A stretch of DNA of 64,000 bases from Bacteroidales bacterium (GCA_017522105.1 JAFXAA010000036.1:1-64000); one strand, 5' to 3'; shown: positions 51,856-60,826, numbered from the stretch's first letter. Translations and numbers: made by a program. Notes: generated by a model from the sequence alone, not told the origin.

Positions 51856-51911
51856 CAGGCACTATTGATGAAGGAACATCAACGCAATATTAATCTTATA
51901 ACATTAAAATT

Positions 51912-52130
51912 ATGGCATTTAAAGGACAAATCATCATCGATACCGAGCGCTGCAAAGGCTGCGGAGTGTGTGTACCCGTGTGCCCGATGAAGTGCATCGC
52001 GTTGTCGAAAAAGGTAAACGGCAAAGGTTACAACTACACCGAGACCGTGAACGAGAGTTGCATCGGCTGCGCCAGCTGCGCCATGGTGTGCCCGGACGGC
52101 GTCATTTCCGTTTACAAGAAAAAAATCTAA
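51912..52130 (+). CDS. korD: 2-oxoacid:ferredoxin oxidoreductase, delta (ferredoxin) subunit
   Basis: A 72-aa 2x[4Fe-4S] ferredoxin: 'CKGCGVCVPVCPMKCIAL' and 'CIGCASCAMVCPDGVISV', each CxxCxxCxxxCP. It carries electrons from the TPP site of KorAB to soluble ferredoxin. First gene of a four-gene operon; korA begins 24 bases downstream. Confidence 0.95.
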   Translation: MAFKGQIIIDTERCKGCGVCVPVCPMKCIALSKKVNGKGYNYTETVNESCIGCASCAMVCPDGVISVYKKKI

Positions 52131-52154
52131 ACGAAAAAGAAAGAAAGGAATACT

Positions 52155-53237
52155 ATGGCAAGAGAACTTCAACTGATGAAGGGCAATGAGGCCATTGCCC
52201 GCGCAATGATTGCCAGCGGATGTGACGGTTACTTCGGTTACCCCATCACCCCGCAGAGCGAAGTTATGGAAACCCTGATGGCCGAGAAACCGTGGGAGAC
52301 CACCGGCATGACCGTGCTGCAGGCCGAGAGCGAGGTTGCCTCGATCAATATGGTCTATGGTGGCGCCGCCACCGGCAAGAAAGTGGCCACGTCGAGCTCC
52401 AGCCCCGGAATCTCGCTGATGCAGGAAGGCCTGACCTATCTGGCCGGCGCCGAGATCCCCTGCCTCGTCGTCAACGTCATGCGTGGCGGCCCCGGTCTGG
52501 GCACCATCCAGCCTTCGCAGAGCGACTACTTCCAGAGCACCAAGGGCGGCGGTCACGGCGACTACCAGCTCTACACCCTCGCTCCCGCCAGCGTGCAGGA
52601 GATGTATGACTTCGTGTTCGAGGCTTGGGACATTGCTTTCAAGTATCGCAACCCCGTGCTGATCCTCTCCGACGGTGCCATCGGCCAGTGCATGGAGAAG
52701 CTCTACACCCGCGATTATGTGCCTCGTTGGACCGAGGAGGAGCGCCGCAAGAACGCCCCGTGGGGCACCTGGGGCAAACCCGCCAACCGTCCGCACAACA
52801 TCATCACCAGCCTTGAGCTCGACAGCGCCCGTCAGGAGGTCTTCAACCTGAAGCTCCAGAAGAAGTATGCCGAGATGAAGGAGAAGGAAGTGCGCTACGA
52901 GATGCTGAACTGCGAGGACGCCGAGTACATCATCGTCGCCTACGGCAGCAGCAGCCGCATAGCCATGAAGGCCATGCAGATGGCCCGCGAGAAAGGCATC
53001 AAGGTGGGTCTGTTCCGCCTGATCACCCTCTTCCCCTTCCCGACCAAGCAGCTCGCCGAAGTCGCCAAGCACGTGAAGGGTATCCTTTGCGTCGAGATGA
53101 GCGCCGGCCAGATGATCGAGGACGTGAAGCTCGCCACCAAGTGCGGTGTGAAGACCGAGCACTTCGGCCGCTTCGGCGGTATCATCCCCACTCCCGGCGA
53201 GGTCCTGGAGGCCCTTGAGAACAAGATTATTAAGTAA
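52155..53237 (+). CDS. korA: 2-oxoglutarate/branched-chain 2-oxoacid:ferredoxin oxidoreductase, alpha subunit
   Basis: A 360-aa KorA/VorB-type subunit. 'LMKGNEAIARAMIASGCDGY' and 'FGYPITPQSEVMETL' are the pyrimidine-domain hallmarks; 'ATSSSSPGISLMQEGLTYLA' and 'NVMRGGPGLGTIQPSQSDY' follow. The C-terminal domain contains 'YIIVAYGSSSRIAMKAMQMA'. It decarboxylates a 2-oxoacid to the acyl-CoA. Sequence alone does not separate 2-oxoglutarate from 2-oxoisovalerate as substrate. Confidence 0.93.
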   Translation: MARELQLMKGNEAIARAMIASGCDGYFGYPITPQSEVMETLMAEKPWETTGMTVLQAESEVASINMVYGGAATGKKVATSSSSPGISLMQEGLTYLAGAEIPCLVVNVMRGGPGLGTIQPSQSDYFQSTKGGGHGDYQLYTLAPASVQEMYDFVFEAWDIAFKYRNPVLILSDGAIGQCMEKLYTRDYVPRWTEEERRKNAPWGTWGKPANRPHNIITSLELDSARQEVFNLKLQKKYAEMKEKEVRYEMLNCEDAEYIIVAYGSSSRIAMKAMQMAREKGIKVGLFRLITLFPFPTKQLAEVAKHVKGILCVEMSAGQMIEDVKLATKCGVKTEHFGRFGGIIPTPGEVLEALENKIIK

Positions 53238-53252
53238 GAAAGGAACACTGCA

Positions 53253-54101
53253 ATGAATAAAGATAATGAAGCTCGCAGACAAGAGCTGCTGAAAGAGGGT
53301 TACGAAGAGGTGTACACCCGCACCAAAGTGCTCACGGATGCCGTCATGCACTACTGCCCTGGCTGCGGCCATGGCACCACCCACCGTCTTGTCGCCGAAG
53401 TGATCGACGAGATGGGCATTCAGGACAAGGTCGTCGGCGTCAGCCCCGTCGGATGCTCCGTCTTGGCCTATAACTACTTCGACGTTGACTTCCAGGAGGC
53501 CGCCCACGGTCGCGCCCCCGCGCTGGCCACGGCCATCAAGCGTCTGAACCCTGACACCTTCGTGTTCACCTATCAGGGCGACGGCGACCTGGCCGCTATC
53601 GGCACCGCCGAGACCATCCACGCCGCCAACCGCGGTGAGAACATCACCATGATCTTCGTCAACAACGGTATCTACGGTATGACCGGTGGCCAGATGGCCC
53701 CCACGACCCTGGTCGGCATGCGCAGCGCCACGACGCCCTACGGCCGTCGCGTCGACCTCAACGGCTATCCCCTCCGCATGACGGAGCTCCTCTCCACCCT
53801 GCCCGGCACCTACTATGTGACCCGCCAGAGCGTGCAGAACCCCGCCGCCGTCCGCAAGGCCAAGGCTGCTATCCGCAAGGCTTTCGAGAACCAGAAACTC
53901 AAGAAAGGCCTCAGCTTCGTGGAAATCCTCTCCAACTGCAACAGCGGCTGGAAGATGACCCCCGTGGCCGCCAACAAGTGGATGGAAGACAACATGATGC
54001 CCAACTACCCCATCGGAGACATCAAAGTCGACGGCAAGATCTGCGAGGGCATCGACGCCAACCGTCTCGTGCTGGATCACCCGCTCACCGTTATGCAGTA
54101 A
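53253..54101 (+). CDS. korB: 2-oxoacid:ferredoxin oxidoreductase, beta (TPP) subunit
   Basis: A 282-aa TPP-binding subunit. 'YCPGCGHGTTHRLVAEVIDE', the metal/TPP motif 'TYQGDGDLAAIGTAETIHAA' ending in 'MIFVNNGIYGMTGGQMAPT' (GDG...NN), and 'VEILSNCNSGWKM'. It sits 15 bases after korA and 25 before korC. Confidence 0.95.
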   Translation: MNKDNEARRQELLKEGYEEVYTRTKVLTDAVMHYCPGCGHGTTHRLVAEVIDEMGIQDKVVGVSPVGCSVLAYNYFDVDFQEAAHGRAPALATAIKRLNPDTFVFTYQGDGDLAAIGTAETIHAANRGENITMIFVNNGIYGMTGGQMAPTTLVGMRSATTPYGRRVDLNGYPLRMTELLSTLPGTYYVTRQSVQNPAAVRKAKAAIRKAFENQKLKKGLSFVEILSNCNSGWKMTPVAANKWMEDNMMPNYPIGDIKVDGKICEGIDANRLVLDHPLTVMQ

Positions 54102-54126
54102 TTAACAATTAAAAACAAGCAAAGAA

Positions 54127-54678
54127 ATGACTGAAGAAATCATCATAGCCGGTTTCGGTGGACAGGGTGTCCTCTCGATGGGTAAGATTCTTGCCTATTC
54201 CGGTGTCATGCAGAACAAAGAGGTCAGCTGGATGCCCAGCTACGGCCCCGAGATGCGCGGCGGCACCGCCAACGTCTCCGTCATCATCAGCGACGAGCGC
54301 ATCAGCTCGCCCATCATCAACCAGTTCGACACGGCCATCATCCTCAACCAGCAGTCGCTGGATAAGTTTGAGAACAGCGTGAAGCCCGGCGGTCTGCTCA
54401 TCTACGACCCCAACGGCATCACCCACGAGCCCACCCGCAAGGACATCAACATCTACAAGATCGCCGCCACGGCCAAGGCCCAGGAGCTCGGCATCAGCAA
54501 GGTGTTCAACATGGTGGTCCTCGGCGGCTTCCTGAAGCTCAAACCCATCGTCGACAAGCAGTACATCCACGAGGGTCTGGAGCACTCCCTGCCCCAGCGC
54601 CACTGGAACCTCATTCCCCAGAACGAGGAAGCTATCGAGATCGGCAAAGGCCTCATCGAATGCGTCCAGAAGCTCTAA
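54127..54678 (+). CDS. korC: 2-oxoacid:ferredoxin oxidoreductase, gamma subunit
   Basis: A 183-aa POR gamma-type subunit with 'IAGFGGQGVLSMGKILAYSG' and 'SWMPSYGPEMRGGTANVSVI', the family hallmark. It completes the korDABC enzyme. It is homologous in fold to IorB at 2929-3492 but clearly distinct. A strong terminator follows. Confidence 0.95.
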   Translation: MTEEIIIAGFGGQGVLSMGKILAYSGVMQNKEVSWMPSYGPEMRGGTANVSVIISDERISSPIINQFDTAIILNQQSLDKFENSVKPGGLLIYDPNGITHEPTRKDINIYKIAATAKAQELGISKVFNMVVLGGFLKLKPIVDKQYIHEGLEHSLPQRHWNLIPQNEEAIEIGKGLIECVQKL

Positions 54679-54693
54679 GCTTTTCAGGCATAG

Positions 54694-54724
54694 AAAAAAG
54701 CCTCCCATGCGGGAGGCTTTTTTT
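54694..54724. terminator. Bidirectional terminator after korC
   Basis: gcctccc (54700-54706), loop atgc, gggaggc (54711-54717), with A's on the left and T's on the right, between convergent genes. Confidence 0.92.
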
Positions 54725-54738
54725 ATGTCCTGTGGGTG

Positions 54739-57312
54739 TCATCGTCTGGCGGCCTTGAGCACCTGCTCCACAACGCCGATCTTGTAGCCGGTGCTGTGGT
54801 AGAGAATGCGGCCGTCCTTGTCTATCAGCGCCACCAGCGGGTATTCCACGTTGTCTATCTTGGCAGCCTCAACGATGCGCTGCTCCAGGAGGCCCTTCCG
54901 GTAGGCGAAGTCGGTGTTGGCGAGGCCCCACGAGGGCATGCCGATGGTGGCTGGCCCGACCATGAAGGTCATGCTGCCCCACTGCTTCATCTCCTTCTGC
55001 AGCTGGCGCAGCTCTACGATGAGGTGCTTCGAGGGCTCGCTGTATTCGCCCAGGTTGACGTAGAGCATGCCGGCGTCGCCAGCATAGTCCCACAGCTCTA
55101 TGCCGTCGAAGAGTTCGAGGTTCTTGTCCAGCACAGTCAGCTCGTCGGTGCGGGCCAGCAGAGGCAGGATGACGATCTCCTTGGCCACCTTTTCGCCGGC
55201 CTTGACCTCGAAGAACTCTAACCTTGACCGCACAGCCCCGTCGGGGTAGCGGTTGCCGGTGCTGAGGCAGTAGATGCCGGGCTCCAGCTCGATGGTGGCG
55301 GGGAAGGTGGCCATGCGCGGGTCGTCCTCGAAGTCGAAGGTGCGCAGGTCGCCGTGCTCCAGCTTGGCCAGCGTGAAGTGGGGCCAGTAGACGGGCTTGG
55401 CGGGTTCCTTGCCACGGTAGGTCAGGGTGAGGTTAGAATAACTTGTTATATTAGTTGAACTATTCTCAATGTTAAAACTATTGTTCTGCCAGACGCTACC
55501 TTCCCAGCAATAGATGGTGTTGGTGGCATTGTCCAGATAGGCGGGCACCCCGGCGGCGCGGCAGGCGGCCACGAAGAAGATGTCGCGGCTGTGGCTGTCG
55601 GCGCGGCGCAGCTTGTACACACCCACGGGCGAAATGGGACAGTTGTAGTAGTTGCTGCTGTCGTCGACGGCGATGCTGTCCAGCGTCCACTGGCGTATCT
55701 CCTCGGCCGTCATGCCCTTGAAGCGGACGAGCTCCTTGCGGTAGGGGCGCACCATCTCGTTGCTGATGCGGGCGGGGAGGATGCCTTTCTTGTAAACCTC
55801 GTAGGAAACATTTTTATCGGTGAACAAGTCGTAGTTGGCGGCCAGCACGTCGGCTGTGATGTCGCGCAGGTCCTTGTCACTGAAGGTGCAGAGGTAATCA
55901 TAATCAAAATCCTCCCAGATAAACTCTGCAATCTCGGCATAGTTGCCCTCACTCCTGCGGATGATGTCCCAAGCGTTGTCATCTGTGTAGGGTAGCAACT
56001 TTGTGTAGTTCTCTTTCGTCGGGAACGTGGCAGTATAGGCGTTGCGCAGCGAATCCTCGTAGGCCAGGCGCTTGGCGTTGGCGGCGGTCTCCTCCTCAGT
56101 GGCTACAACCTTGGGCTCGCCGGCAGCAGGAGGTACTATCTCGAAGGTACGAATGTCTGGCATGGCGTAAGTGACAGACAGCCTCATCGTCATCGTGCTG
56201 TCCTGCTGCACATCCAACTTCTCGAAGGCAAAGCGGTCGCCGTCGGTGGCCCAGATGAGCAGGTCACCCAGGCCGGTGGTCAGCGAGGCCTTGCCATCGC
56301 TGTCGGTGGTCTGGGTGCTGAGGGTGTAGTATTCGGCGTAGTTGTAGAGCTTGAACTTCACCTGCGCGCCCTCCAGGGGCTTGCCCTCCTCGTCCTGCAC
56401 CGTGACGGTGACGCGGCGCGTGGGAGCATAGTGGCTCAGCAGGTTAAGCTCGCTATATAACGAGGTGCGCTTCACCACCTCCTCGTCGCCCTTGTACTTG
56501 CCGAAGGCCTTGGAGTGCACCATCATGCAGCGCGTGCTCGGCACGGAGAACCAGCCCATGTCGAGCCGCGGGTCGGGCTCGCAGGCCCCGAGGAACTTCC
56601 ACTCGCCGCGACAATTCTTGTCGCGCGGTTCACTCCCTTCGGTCGTGTTCCCGACCCATACCTCCACCCACGCGTGGTTGTCGTCGCAGTGGGCCCAGCG
56701 GGGCGTGTAGCACTGGCGGGCAGGGATGCCCACGGCGCGCAGGGCGGTGACGGCGAAGGTGCTCTCTTCGCCGCAGCGGCCCAGGCTGGTGCGCATGGTG
56801 GCCAGCGGCGCCGAGGTGCGGCTGTCGCTGGCGCGGTAGGCCACATGCTCGTGGCACCAGTGGTTCACCTCCAGGGCGGCCTCCTCTATGGTCATGCCTT
56901 GCACGCGCTCTTTCAGCTCGCGGAACATCACCATGCGGGCCGTGTCAAGGTTCTCGTTGTTGACGCGGTATACCAGCACGAAGTGGCGGAAGACGTCTTC
57001 CGGCACATCCTTGCCCCACGGCATCTCCTCGCGTGCGCGGAAGGCATAGCGCACCTGTTGCAGGAAGAACTGCGGCGTGTAGTCGGCAAGGTCGCTCAGC
57101 GGCATGTAGGCATAGAGGAACTCCATGGCCTCGCGCTCGGCGCGGCAGAGGGTGTCGAGCTGCACTTCCAGCATCGGGAACTCCGCCATGCGGGCCTCGA
57201 AGTCGGCGTGCACCTCGCTGCGGTAGGCGCGGTCGGTGATGAAATGCGGGTCGCGGCCGCATGCCGCCAGCAGCAGCATGGCCGTGACGGCCATCAGGAA
57301 GAGTTTTTTCAT
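54739..57312 (-). CDS. Transglutaminase-domain lipoprotein with thioredoxin-like C-terminus
   Basis: An 857-aa protein started at ATG 57312-57310 ('MKKLFLMAVTAMLLLAAC', Cys18 lipobox). The transglutaminase-like core has 'RTSLGRCGEESTFAVTALRA' (Cys) and 'HCDDNHAWVEVWVGN' (His, then Asp-type). Carboxypeptidase-regulatory-type beta domain around 300-400 ('VTVQDEEGKPLEGAQVKFKL'). The last 120 residues ('YPLVALIDKDGRILYHSTGY') look thioredoxin-like but lack CxxC. It probably acts on peptides or proteins in the envelope. It lies 20 bases downstream of the small barrel gene. Confidence 0.85.
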   Translation of the reverse strand: MKKLFLMAVTAMLLLAACGRDPHFITDRAYRSEVHADFEARMAEFPMLEVQLDTLCRAEREAMEFLYAYMPLSDLADYTPQFFLQQVRYAFRAREEMPWGKDVPEDVFRHFVLVYRVNNENLDTARMVMFRELKERVQGMTIEEAALEVNHWCHEHVAYRASDSRTSAPLATMRTSLGRCGEESTFAVTALRAVGIPARQCYTPRWAHCDDNHAWVEVWVGNTTEGSEPRDKNCRGEWKFLGACEPDPRLDMGWFSVPSTRCMMVHSKAFGKYKGDEEVVKRTSLYSELNLLSHYAPTRRVTVTVQDEEGKPLEGAQVKFKLYNYAEYYTLSTQTTDSDGKASLTTGLGDLLIWATDGDRFAFEKLDVQQDSTMTMRLSVTYAMPDIRTFEIVPPAAGEPKVVATEEETAANAKRLAYEDSLRNAYTATFPTKENYTKLLPYTDDNAWDIIRRSEGNYAEIAEFIWEDFDYDYLCTFSDKDLRDITADVLAANYDLFTDKNVSYEVYKKGILPARISNEMVRPYRKELVRFKGMTAEEIRQWTLDSIAVDDSSNYYNCPISPVGVYKLRRADSHSRDIFFVAACRAAGVPAYLDNATNTIYCWEGSVWQNNSFNIENSSTNITSYSNLTLTYRGKEPAKPVYWPHFTLAKLEHGDLRTFDFEDDPRMATFPATIELEPGIYCLSTGNRYPDGAVRSRLEFFEVKAGEKVAKEIVILPLLARTDELTVLDKNLELFDGIELWDYAGDAGMLYVNLGEYSEPSKHLIVELRQLQKEMKQWGSMTFMVGPATIGMPSWGLANTDFAYRKGLLEQRIVEAAKIDNVEYPLVALIDKDGRILYHSTGYKIGVVEQVLKAARR

Positions 57313-57332
57313 GGGTCGGAAGGTGTTTGTCC

Positions 57333-57902
57333 TTACTTGTTCTCGGCCAGAGCGCCAAGGTTGAAGCTGATGCCCCCGTAGATGGCGTAGCGCGAGCCCA
57401 CGCCGTAGATGCTTAACCACTCGAACGGCTGCAGCGCCAGGCCGATGCCGTAGTTGAAGTGGTGGCGGCGCGTGCCGGCATAGACGCTGTAGTCGTGGTA
57501 TATCTGGCTGCTGTTCTCGTGTGTCTCCACGTTCACCGTGGTGGCGTCGGTGACGCCGTAGTTCGTTTGGCAGTAGCCCACGACGGGCATCACGCGCAGC
57601 CGCGGCAGTATCGGAATCTGGTAGCCGATGTTGATGTTGTATGACGAGGAGTCCTCGTAGAGTGTGTTGGTCACGTGCCGGTCGTACTTGTGCTCCGGCG
57701 ACACCACGAGGAAGTCCACGTGCACGCCGAGCAGGTTGATGCTGCCGCCGAAGCCGAACTTGGCATACTCGGTGCCCGTGGCCGACTGGCCCATCTGGAA
57801 GCCTATCTCAACCCGTTCGTTGTTGCTCGCCCAGTCGAGCCACTGCGCCTTGGCGCCCAAAACCATCGCCAGCATGGCGATAATCAGTGCTGTTCTCTTC
57901 AT
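57333..57902 (-). CDS. Small outer-membrane beta-barrel protein
   Basis: A 189-aa protein started at ATG 57902-57900 ('MKRTALIIAMLAMVLGAKAQ' signal peptide). The mature part is rich in short amphipathic strands ('RVEIGFQMGQSATGTEYAKF', 'FNYGIGLALQPFEWLSIYGV') and ends 'GGISFNLGALAENK'. Function unknown. A minus-strand -7 box TATCTTTG (57931-57924) is 21 bases upstream; the frame to 57953 is ignored because of this. Confidence 0.78.
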   Translation of the reverse strand: MKRTALIIAMLAMVLGAKAQWLDWASNNERVEIGFQMGQSATGTEYAKFGFGGSINLLGVHVDFLVVSPEHKYDRHVTNTLYEDSSSYNINIGYQIPILPRLRVMPVVGYCQTNYGVTDATTVNVETHENSSQIYHDYSVYAGTRRHHFNYGIGLALQPFEWLSIYGVGSRYAIYGGISFNLGALAENK

Positions 57903-57991
57903 AGTGGTTGTTGTTTTACGCTGCAAAGATAATGCTTTTATGTGACGTGGCAAAATATTTTTTTCGGGTGGTGCGGAGGGGGTGTTTTGGT

Positions 57992-58046
57992 ATGGAGTCC
58001 CTACGGAGCCCCTACGGAGTCCCTACGGCCGTTCTTCAGTGGAAAG
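57992..58046. repeat. 11-bp-register array, inverted copy of the 22.1-kb element
   Basis: atggagtccct, acggagcccct, acggagtccct, acggccgttct, tcagtggaaag in 11-base steps. The inverse complement (ctttccactgaagaacggcc...) is the same as about 22131-22183 over more than 50 bases. Period-11 words continue toward 58090. Located between the small barrel gene and cutC. Confidence 0.85.
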
Positions 58047-58110
58047 CCGTAGCGGGGGCGTCGAAATGCAGTGGGGAAGCCGAAGGGGCTGCGGTGCGGT
58101 CCTGCAATGC

Positions 58111-58815
58111 CTACAGCGACAGGGTGTTGGCGATGAGCTGGTGCACCTGGGCGGCGTCGGTCTGCAGGGTGCCGTCGGCGAGGGTGGTCTTGCAGGAGCC
58201 GTGCACCTCGTCGACGCCGGTGGCTTCGATGAGCTGGCGGACGTTGGCGGGGGTGATGCCTGCGCCCGCGAGGATGTGGAAGTGGTTTGGAGACAGGGTT
58301 AAGTGTTCGGAATATTCAACCAACCGGCGGATGACGGCGGCGCCCTCGGGGGCTGTTGGGGCCTGGCCGGAGGTGAGCAGGCGTGTGCAGCCGCTGTCGA
58401 CGATGGCCTGCAGGGCTTCGAGGGGGGCTTGGCGGGCTTCGTCGAAGGCGCGGTGGAAGGTGACCTCCATGGGTGCGGCCAGCTGCGCGATGCGGCGCGT
58501 AAGTGCCACGTCTACACGGCCGTCGGCGGTGAGGAAGCCGACGACGACGGCGTGGGCGCCGAGGGCTTTGCACTGCATGACGGTGCGCTCTATCTCAGCC
58601 ACTTCGGCCTCGCTATAGCAGAAGTCGCCCGGGCGCGGCCGGACGAGCACGTGGGTGCGCAGGCCGAGGGTGCGGACGCAGTATTCGATGTCTTCTGCGG
58701 AGGGGGTGAGGCCTCCGACCTCAAGGTTGCAGCACAGCTCAACGCGCTGTGCGCCACCGGTTTTGGCGGCCTCGGCCGACTGCCGCGACGGGGTGCATAT
58801 CTCAACGGTAATCAT
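58111..58815 (-). CDS. cutC: CutC-family protein
   Basis: A 234-aa TIM-barrel protein: 'VEICTPSRQSAEAAKTGGAQ' then 'RVELCCNLEVGGLTPS', 'THVLVRPRPGDFCYSEAEVA' and 'LAGAGITPANVRQLIEATGV'. It was originally linked to copper homeostasis, but the biochemical role is unclear. A TATCTTTG box (minus, 58827-58820) ends only four bases before the ATG, so the mRNA may be leaderless. Confidence 0.92.
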   Translation of the reverse strand: MITVEICTPSRQSAEAAKTGGAQRVELCCNLEVGGLTPSAEDIEYCVRTLGLRTHVLVRPRPGDFCYSEAEVAEIERTVMQCKALGAHAVVVGFLTADGRVDVALTRRIAQLAAPMEVTFHRAFDEARQAPLEALQAIVDSGCTRLLTSGQAPTAPEGAAVIRRLVEYSEHLTLSPNHFHILAGAGITPANVRQLIEATGVDEVHGSCKTTLADGTLQTDAAQVHQLIANTLSL

Positions 58816-58819
58816 GGTG

Positions 58820-58827
58820 CAAAGATA
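58820..58827 (-). promoter_or_regulatory. -7 box immediately before cutC
   Basis: Minus-strand TATCTTTG, then cacc, then ATG. A start site about 4 bases past the box would fall on the start codon. Confidence 0.5.
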
Positions 58828-58931
58828 CGAAAAAAAGGTTATTGTTTACAGGTTATCGGTCATTGTGTGGTGTTTGTCATATAATAAAACGGAAGTTGTT
58901 GCGTTATGGCATTATATAACAGAACAGAACC

Positions 58932-59201
58932 ATGAGATTTGACGAGCGTAAGAAGGTGCGCACGGTGGCCGGCGAGAACATCGTCATCATGCAGGCCGAC
59001 GGCGAGGCGGACATGACCAAGGTGGTGGCGCTGAACGAGAGCGCCATGCTGGTGTATGAGCAGCTGAAGGGCAAGGAATTTGCCGTGGCCGACGTGGCGT
59101 GCGTGCTGGCCGACGGCTACGAGGTGGATGAGGCCACAGCGATGGCCGACGCCGAGGAGCTGGTGGCAAGCATGCGCCGTGAGCATTTGATAATAGACTG
59201 A
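58932..59201 (+). CDS. PqqD-family RiPP-recognition protein
   Basis: An 89-aa stand-alone PqqD-like winged-helix protein: 'VRTVAGENIVIMQADGEADM', 'VVALNESAMLVYEQLKGKEF' and 'VDEATAMADAEELVASMRRE'. PqqD folds bind leader peptides for RiPP enzymes, usually a radical SAM enzyme. None is in the window. First gene of a tight three-gene unit (next gene 3 bases on). No precursor peptide was seen in the 116-bp upstream gap. Confidence 0.85.
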   Translation: MRFDERKKVRTVAGENIVIMQADGEADMTKVVALNESAMLVYEQLKGKEFAVADVACVLADGYEVDEATAMADAEELVASMRREHLIID

Positions 59202-59204
59202 ACG

Positions 59205-60062
59205 ATGGAGATGGCCCGGTTGTCGATAGGCGGTATCGGTGTGACGCTGACAGGCGGCGCCAGCGTGGTGCTGGCCATGCGTCTGCCCGGCATGGCTGTC
59301 TTCCAGCGGACGGAAGCCGACGGCATGGTGGTGCGCCTCGACGAGCAGGTGGCCCTGCCGCCCTGCCGCTGGCTTTACTCCTACGACCTCGAAGTCTCGG
59401 GCGCCAAGTGCCGCTTCGGGGTGGGGGAGGACGGCTGCCACTACCAGGTGATGGGCGACAGCGTGGTGCTGCGCCACGACAGCCGCGAGCCCGACGTGGT
59501 GGTGTGCACGGCTGTGGCCGACGCGTCGTTGCTGCGCTATGTGCTGTGGACGGCCTACGGCATGGCCGCCCTGCACCGCGGCGCCGTGCCTGTGCATACG
59601 TCGGCGGTGGTGTGCGACGGCAAGGCGGTGCTCTGCCTCGGCGAGAGCGGCACCGGCAAGAGCACACACACGCGGCTATGGCGCGAGAACATCGCTGGCG
59701 CCTTCCTCCTCAACGACGACAGCCCCATAGTGCGCGCCGAGGCCGACGGCATATATGCCTACGGCTCGCCGTGGAGCGGCAAGACGCCTTGTTTCCGCCA
59801 GGAGCGCTACCCCGTGGCGGCGTTGCTGCGCATCGTGCAGCGTCCGGAGAACACGATAAAGCGCCTCGGCGTCGTGGAGGCCTTCGCGGCCCTGCAGCCT
59901 TCGTGCCCGCCGGTGCTGGCGCACGACGAGGGGTGCATGGACATGACGGTGGACTTTATCTCCAAGGTCGTAAGCCGGGTGCCCGTCTTCCGCCTCGGCT
60001 GCCTGCCCGACGCCGACGCGGCGCGCCTGAGCCACGACACAATATTCCCGGCACAGCCATGA
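59205..60062 (+). CDS. HPr kinase/phosphorylase-like protein
   Basis: A 285-aa protein with Walker A 'GESGTGKST' (146-154, Lys152) after 'MAALHRGAVPVHTSAVVCDG', and 'AFLLNDDSPIVRAEADGIYA' as the Walker B/capping-like region with 'YGSPWSGKTPCFRQERYPVA'. It lacks the N-terminal domain of true HprK. In RiPP loci such kinases phosphorylate precursor peptides. Its ATGA stop/start overlaps the next gene. Confidence 0.85.
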   Translation: MEMARLSIGGIGVTLTGGASVVLAMRLPGMAVFQRTEADGMVVRLDEQVALPPCRWLYSYDLEVSGAKCRFGVGEDGCHYQVMGDSVVLRHDSREPDVVVCTAVADASLLRYVLWTAYGMAALHRGAVPVHTSAVVCDGKAVLCLGESGTGKSTHTRLWRENIAGAFLLNDDSPIVRAEADGIYAYGSPWSGKTPCFRQERYPVAALLRIVQRPENTIKRLGVVEAFAALQPSCPPVLAHDEGCMDMTVDFISKVVSRVPVFRLGCLPDADAARLSHDTIFPAQP

Positions 60063-60826
60063 ACATCAACAACAGCATATTCTTTGCCATCGCCGAGGAG
60101 CAGCTCGCCGAAGGTCGGCGCGTGAAGATGTCGCTGCGCGGCACCAGCATGCTGCCCACGCTGCGCGAGGAGGATGTGCTGACGCTGGAGCCCGTGAGCG
60201 GTGAGCTCCGGGTCGGCGACGTGCTCCTTTTCCGCCACGGCGGAGGACACATAGTGCACCGCCTGGTAAGACTCGAGGGCGACACCTGCATCATGCAGGG
60301 CGACAACTGCTACGGCACCGAGACTGTGACGCGGCAGGACGTGGTGGCCCGCCTGGTGGCGGTGACGCGGCGCGACGGCCGCACGGTGGCTGCCGACAGC
60401 CCCGAGTGGCAGCGTACAAGCCGCCGTTCGCTGCTCCGCAAGAGGCTCAGGAATACCGTCATACGATGCTTTGGCCGCCGGGGACGCCGGCTGCTGCGCC
60501 CGTGGTACTTCGCCGCGCTGGCCTTCCTTATGTGGGCCCCGCTCAACGGCATCGGCATACCGCTCGACAACTATATCCTCGGCCTGCGCCTCGACCATCT
60601 GCTGCATGCCAGCGTCTTCATACCCTGCACGCTGTTCCTGATGGATGTCATCGGCAGGCGGTGGCTCGTGTGGCTCGCCGCCGTGGCCGTGGGGCTGCTC
60701 ACCGAGGGTGTGCAGTGGCTGCTGCCGTTCCGCGGCTTCGACGTGAACGACCTCATCGCCAACGCCCTCGGCGTCACCCTGGGCTTGCTGGTGATACTGG
60801 CGATAAAAAGAAAAGGCTCCCGATGA
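60059..60826 (+). CDS. SipW/Sec11-like signal peptidase fused to a VanZ-like domain
   Basis: A 255-aa protein from ATG 60059. The N-terminal S26-type peptidase has Ser30 ('SLRGTSMLPTLREEDV'), 'GDVLLFRHGGGHIVHRLV' with His67 where bacterial LepB has Lys, and 'CIMQGDN' (Asp82). The Ser-His-Asp pattern is the ER/SipW type. A transmembrane VanZ-like domain fills about 150-250 ('LDHLLHASVFIPCTLFLMDV', 'LTEGVQWLLPFRGFDVNDLI'). The fusion is unusual. It overlaps the kinase gene by 4 bases; a terminator covers the stop. Confidence 0.82.
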   Translation: MNINNSIFFAIAEEQLAEGRRVKMSLRGTSMLPTLREEDVLTLEPVSGELRVGDVLLFRHGGGHIVHRLVRLEGDTCIMQGDNCYGTETVTRQDVVARLVAVTRRDGRTVAADSPEWQRTSRRSLLRKRLRNTVIRCFGRRGRRLLRPWYFAALAFLMWAPLNGIGIPLDNYILGLRLDHLLHASVFIPCTLFLMDVIGRRWLVWLAAVAVGLLTEGVQWLLPFRGFDVNDLIANALGVTLGLLVILAIKRKGSR

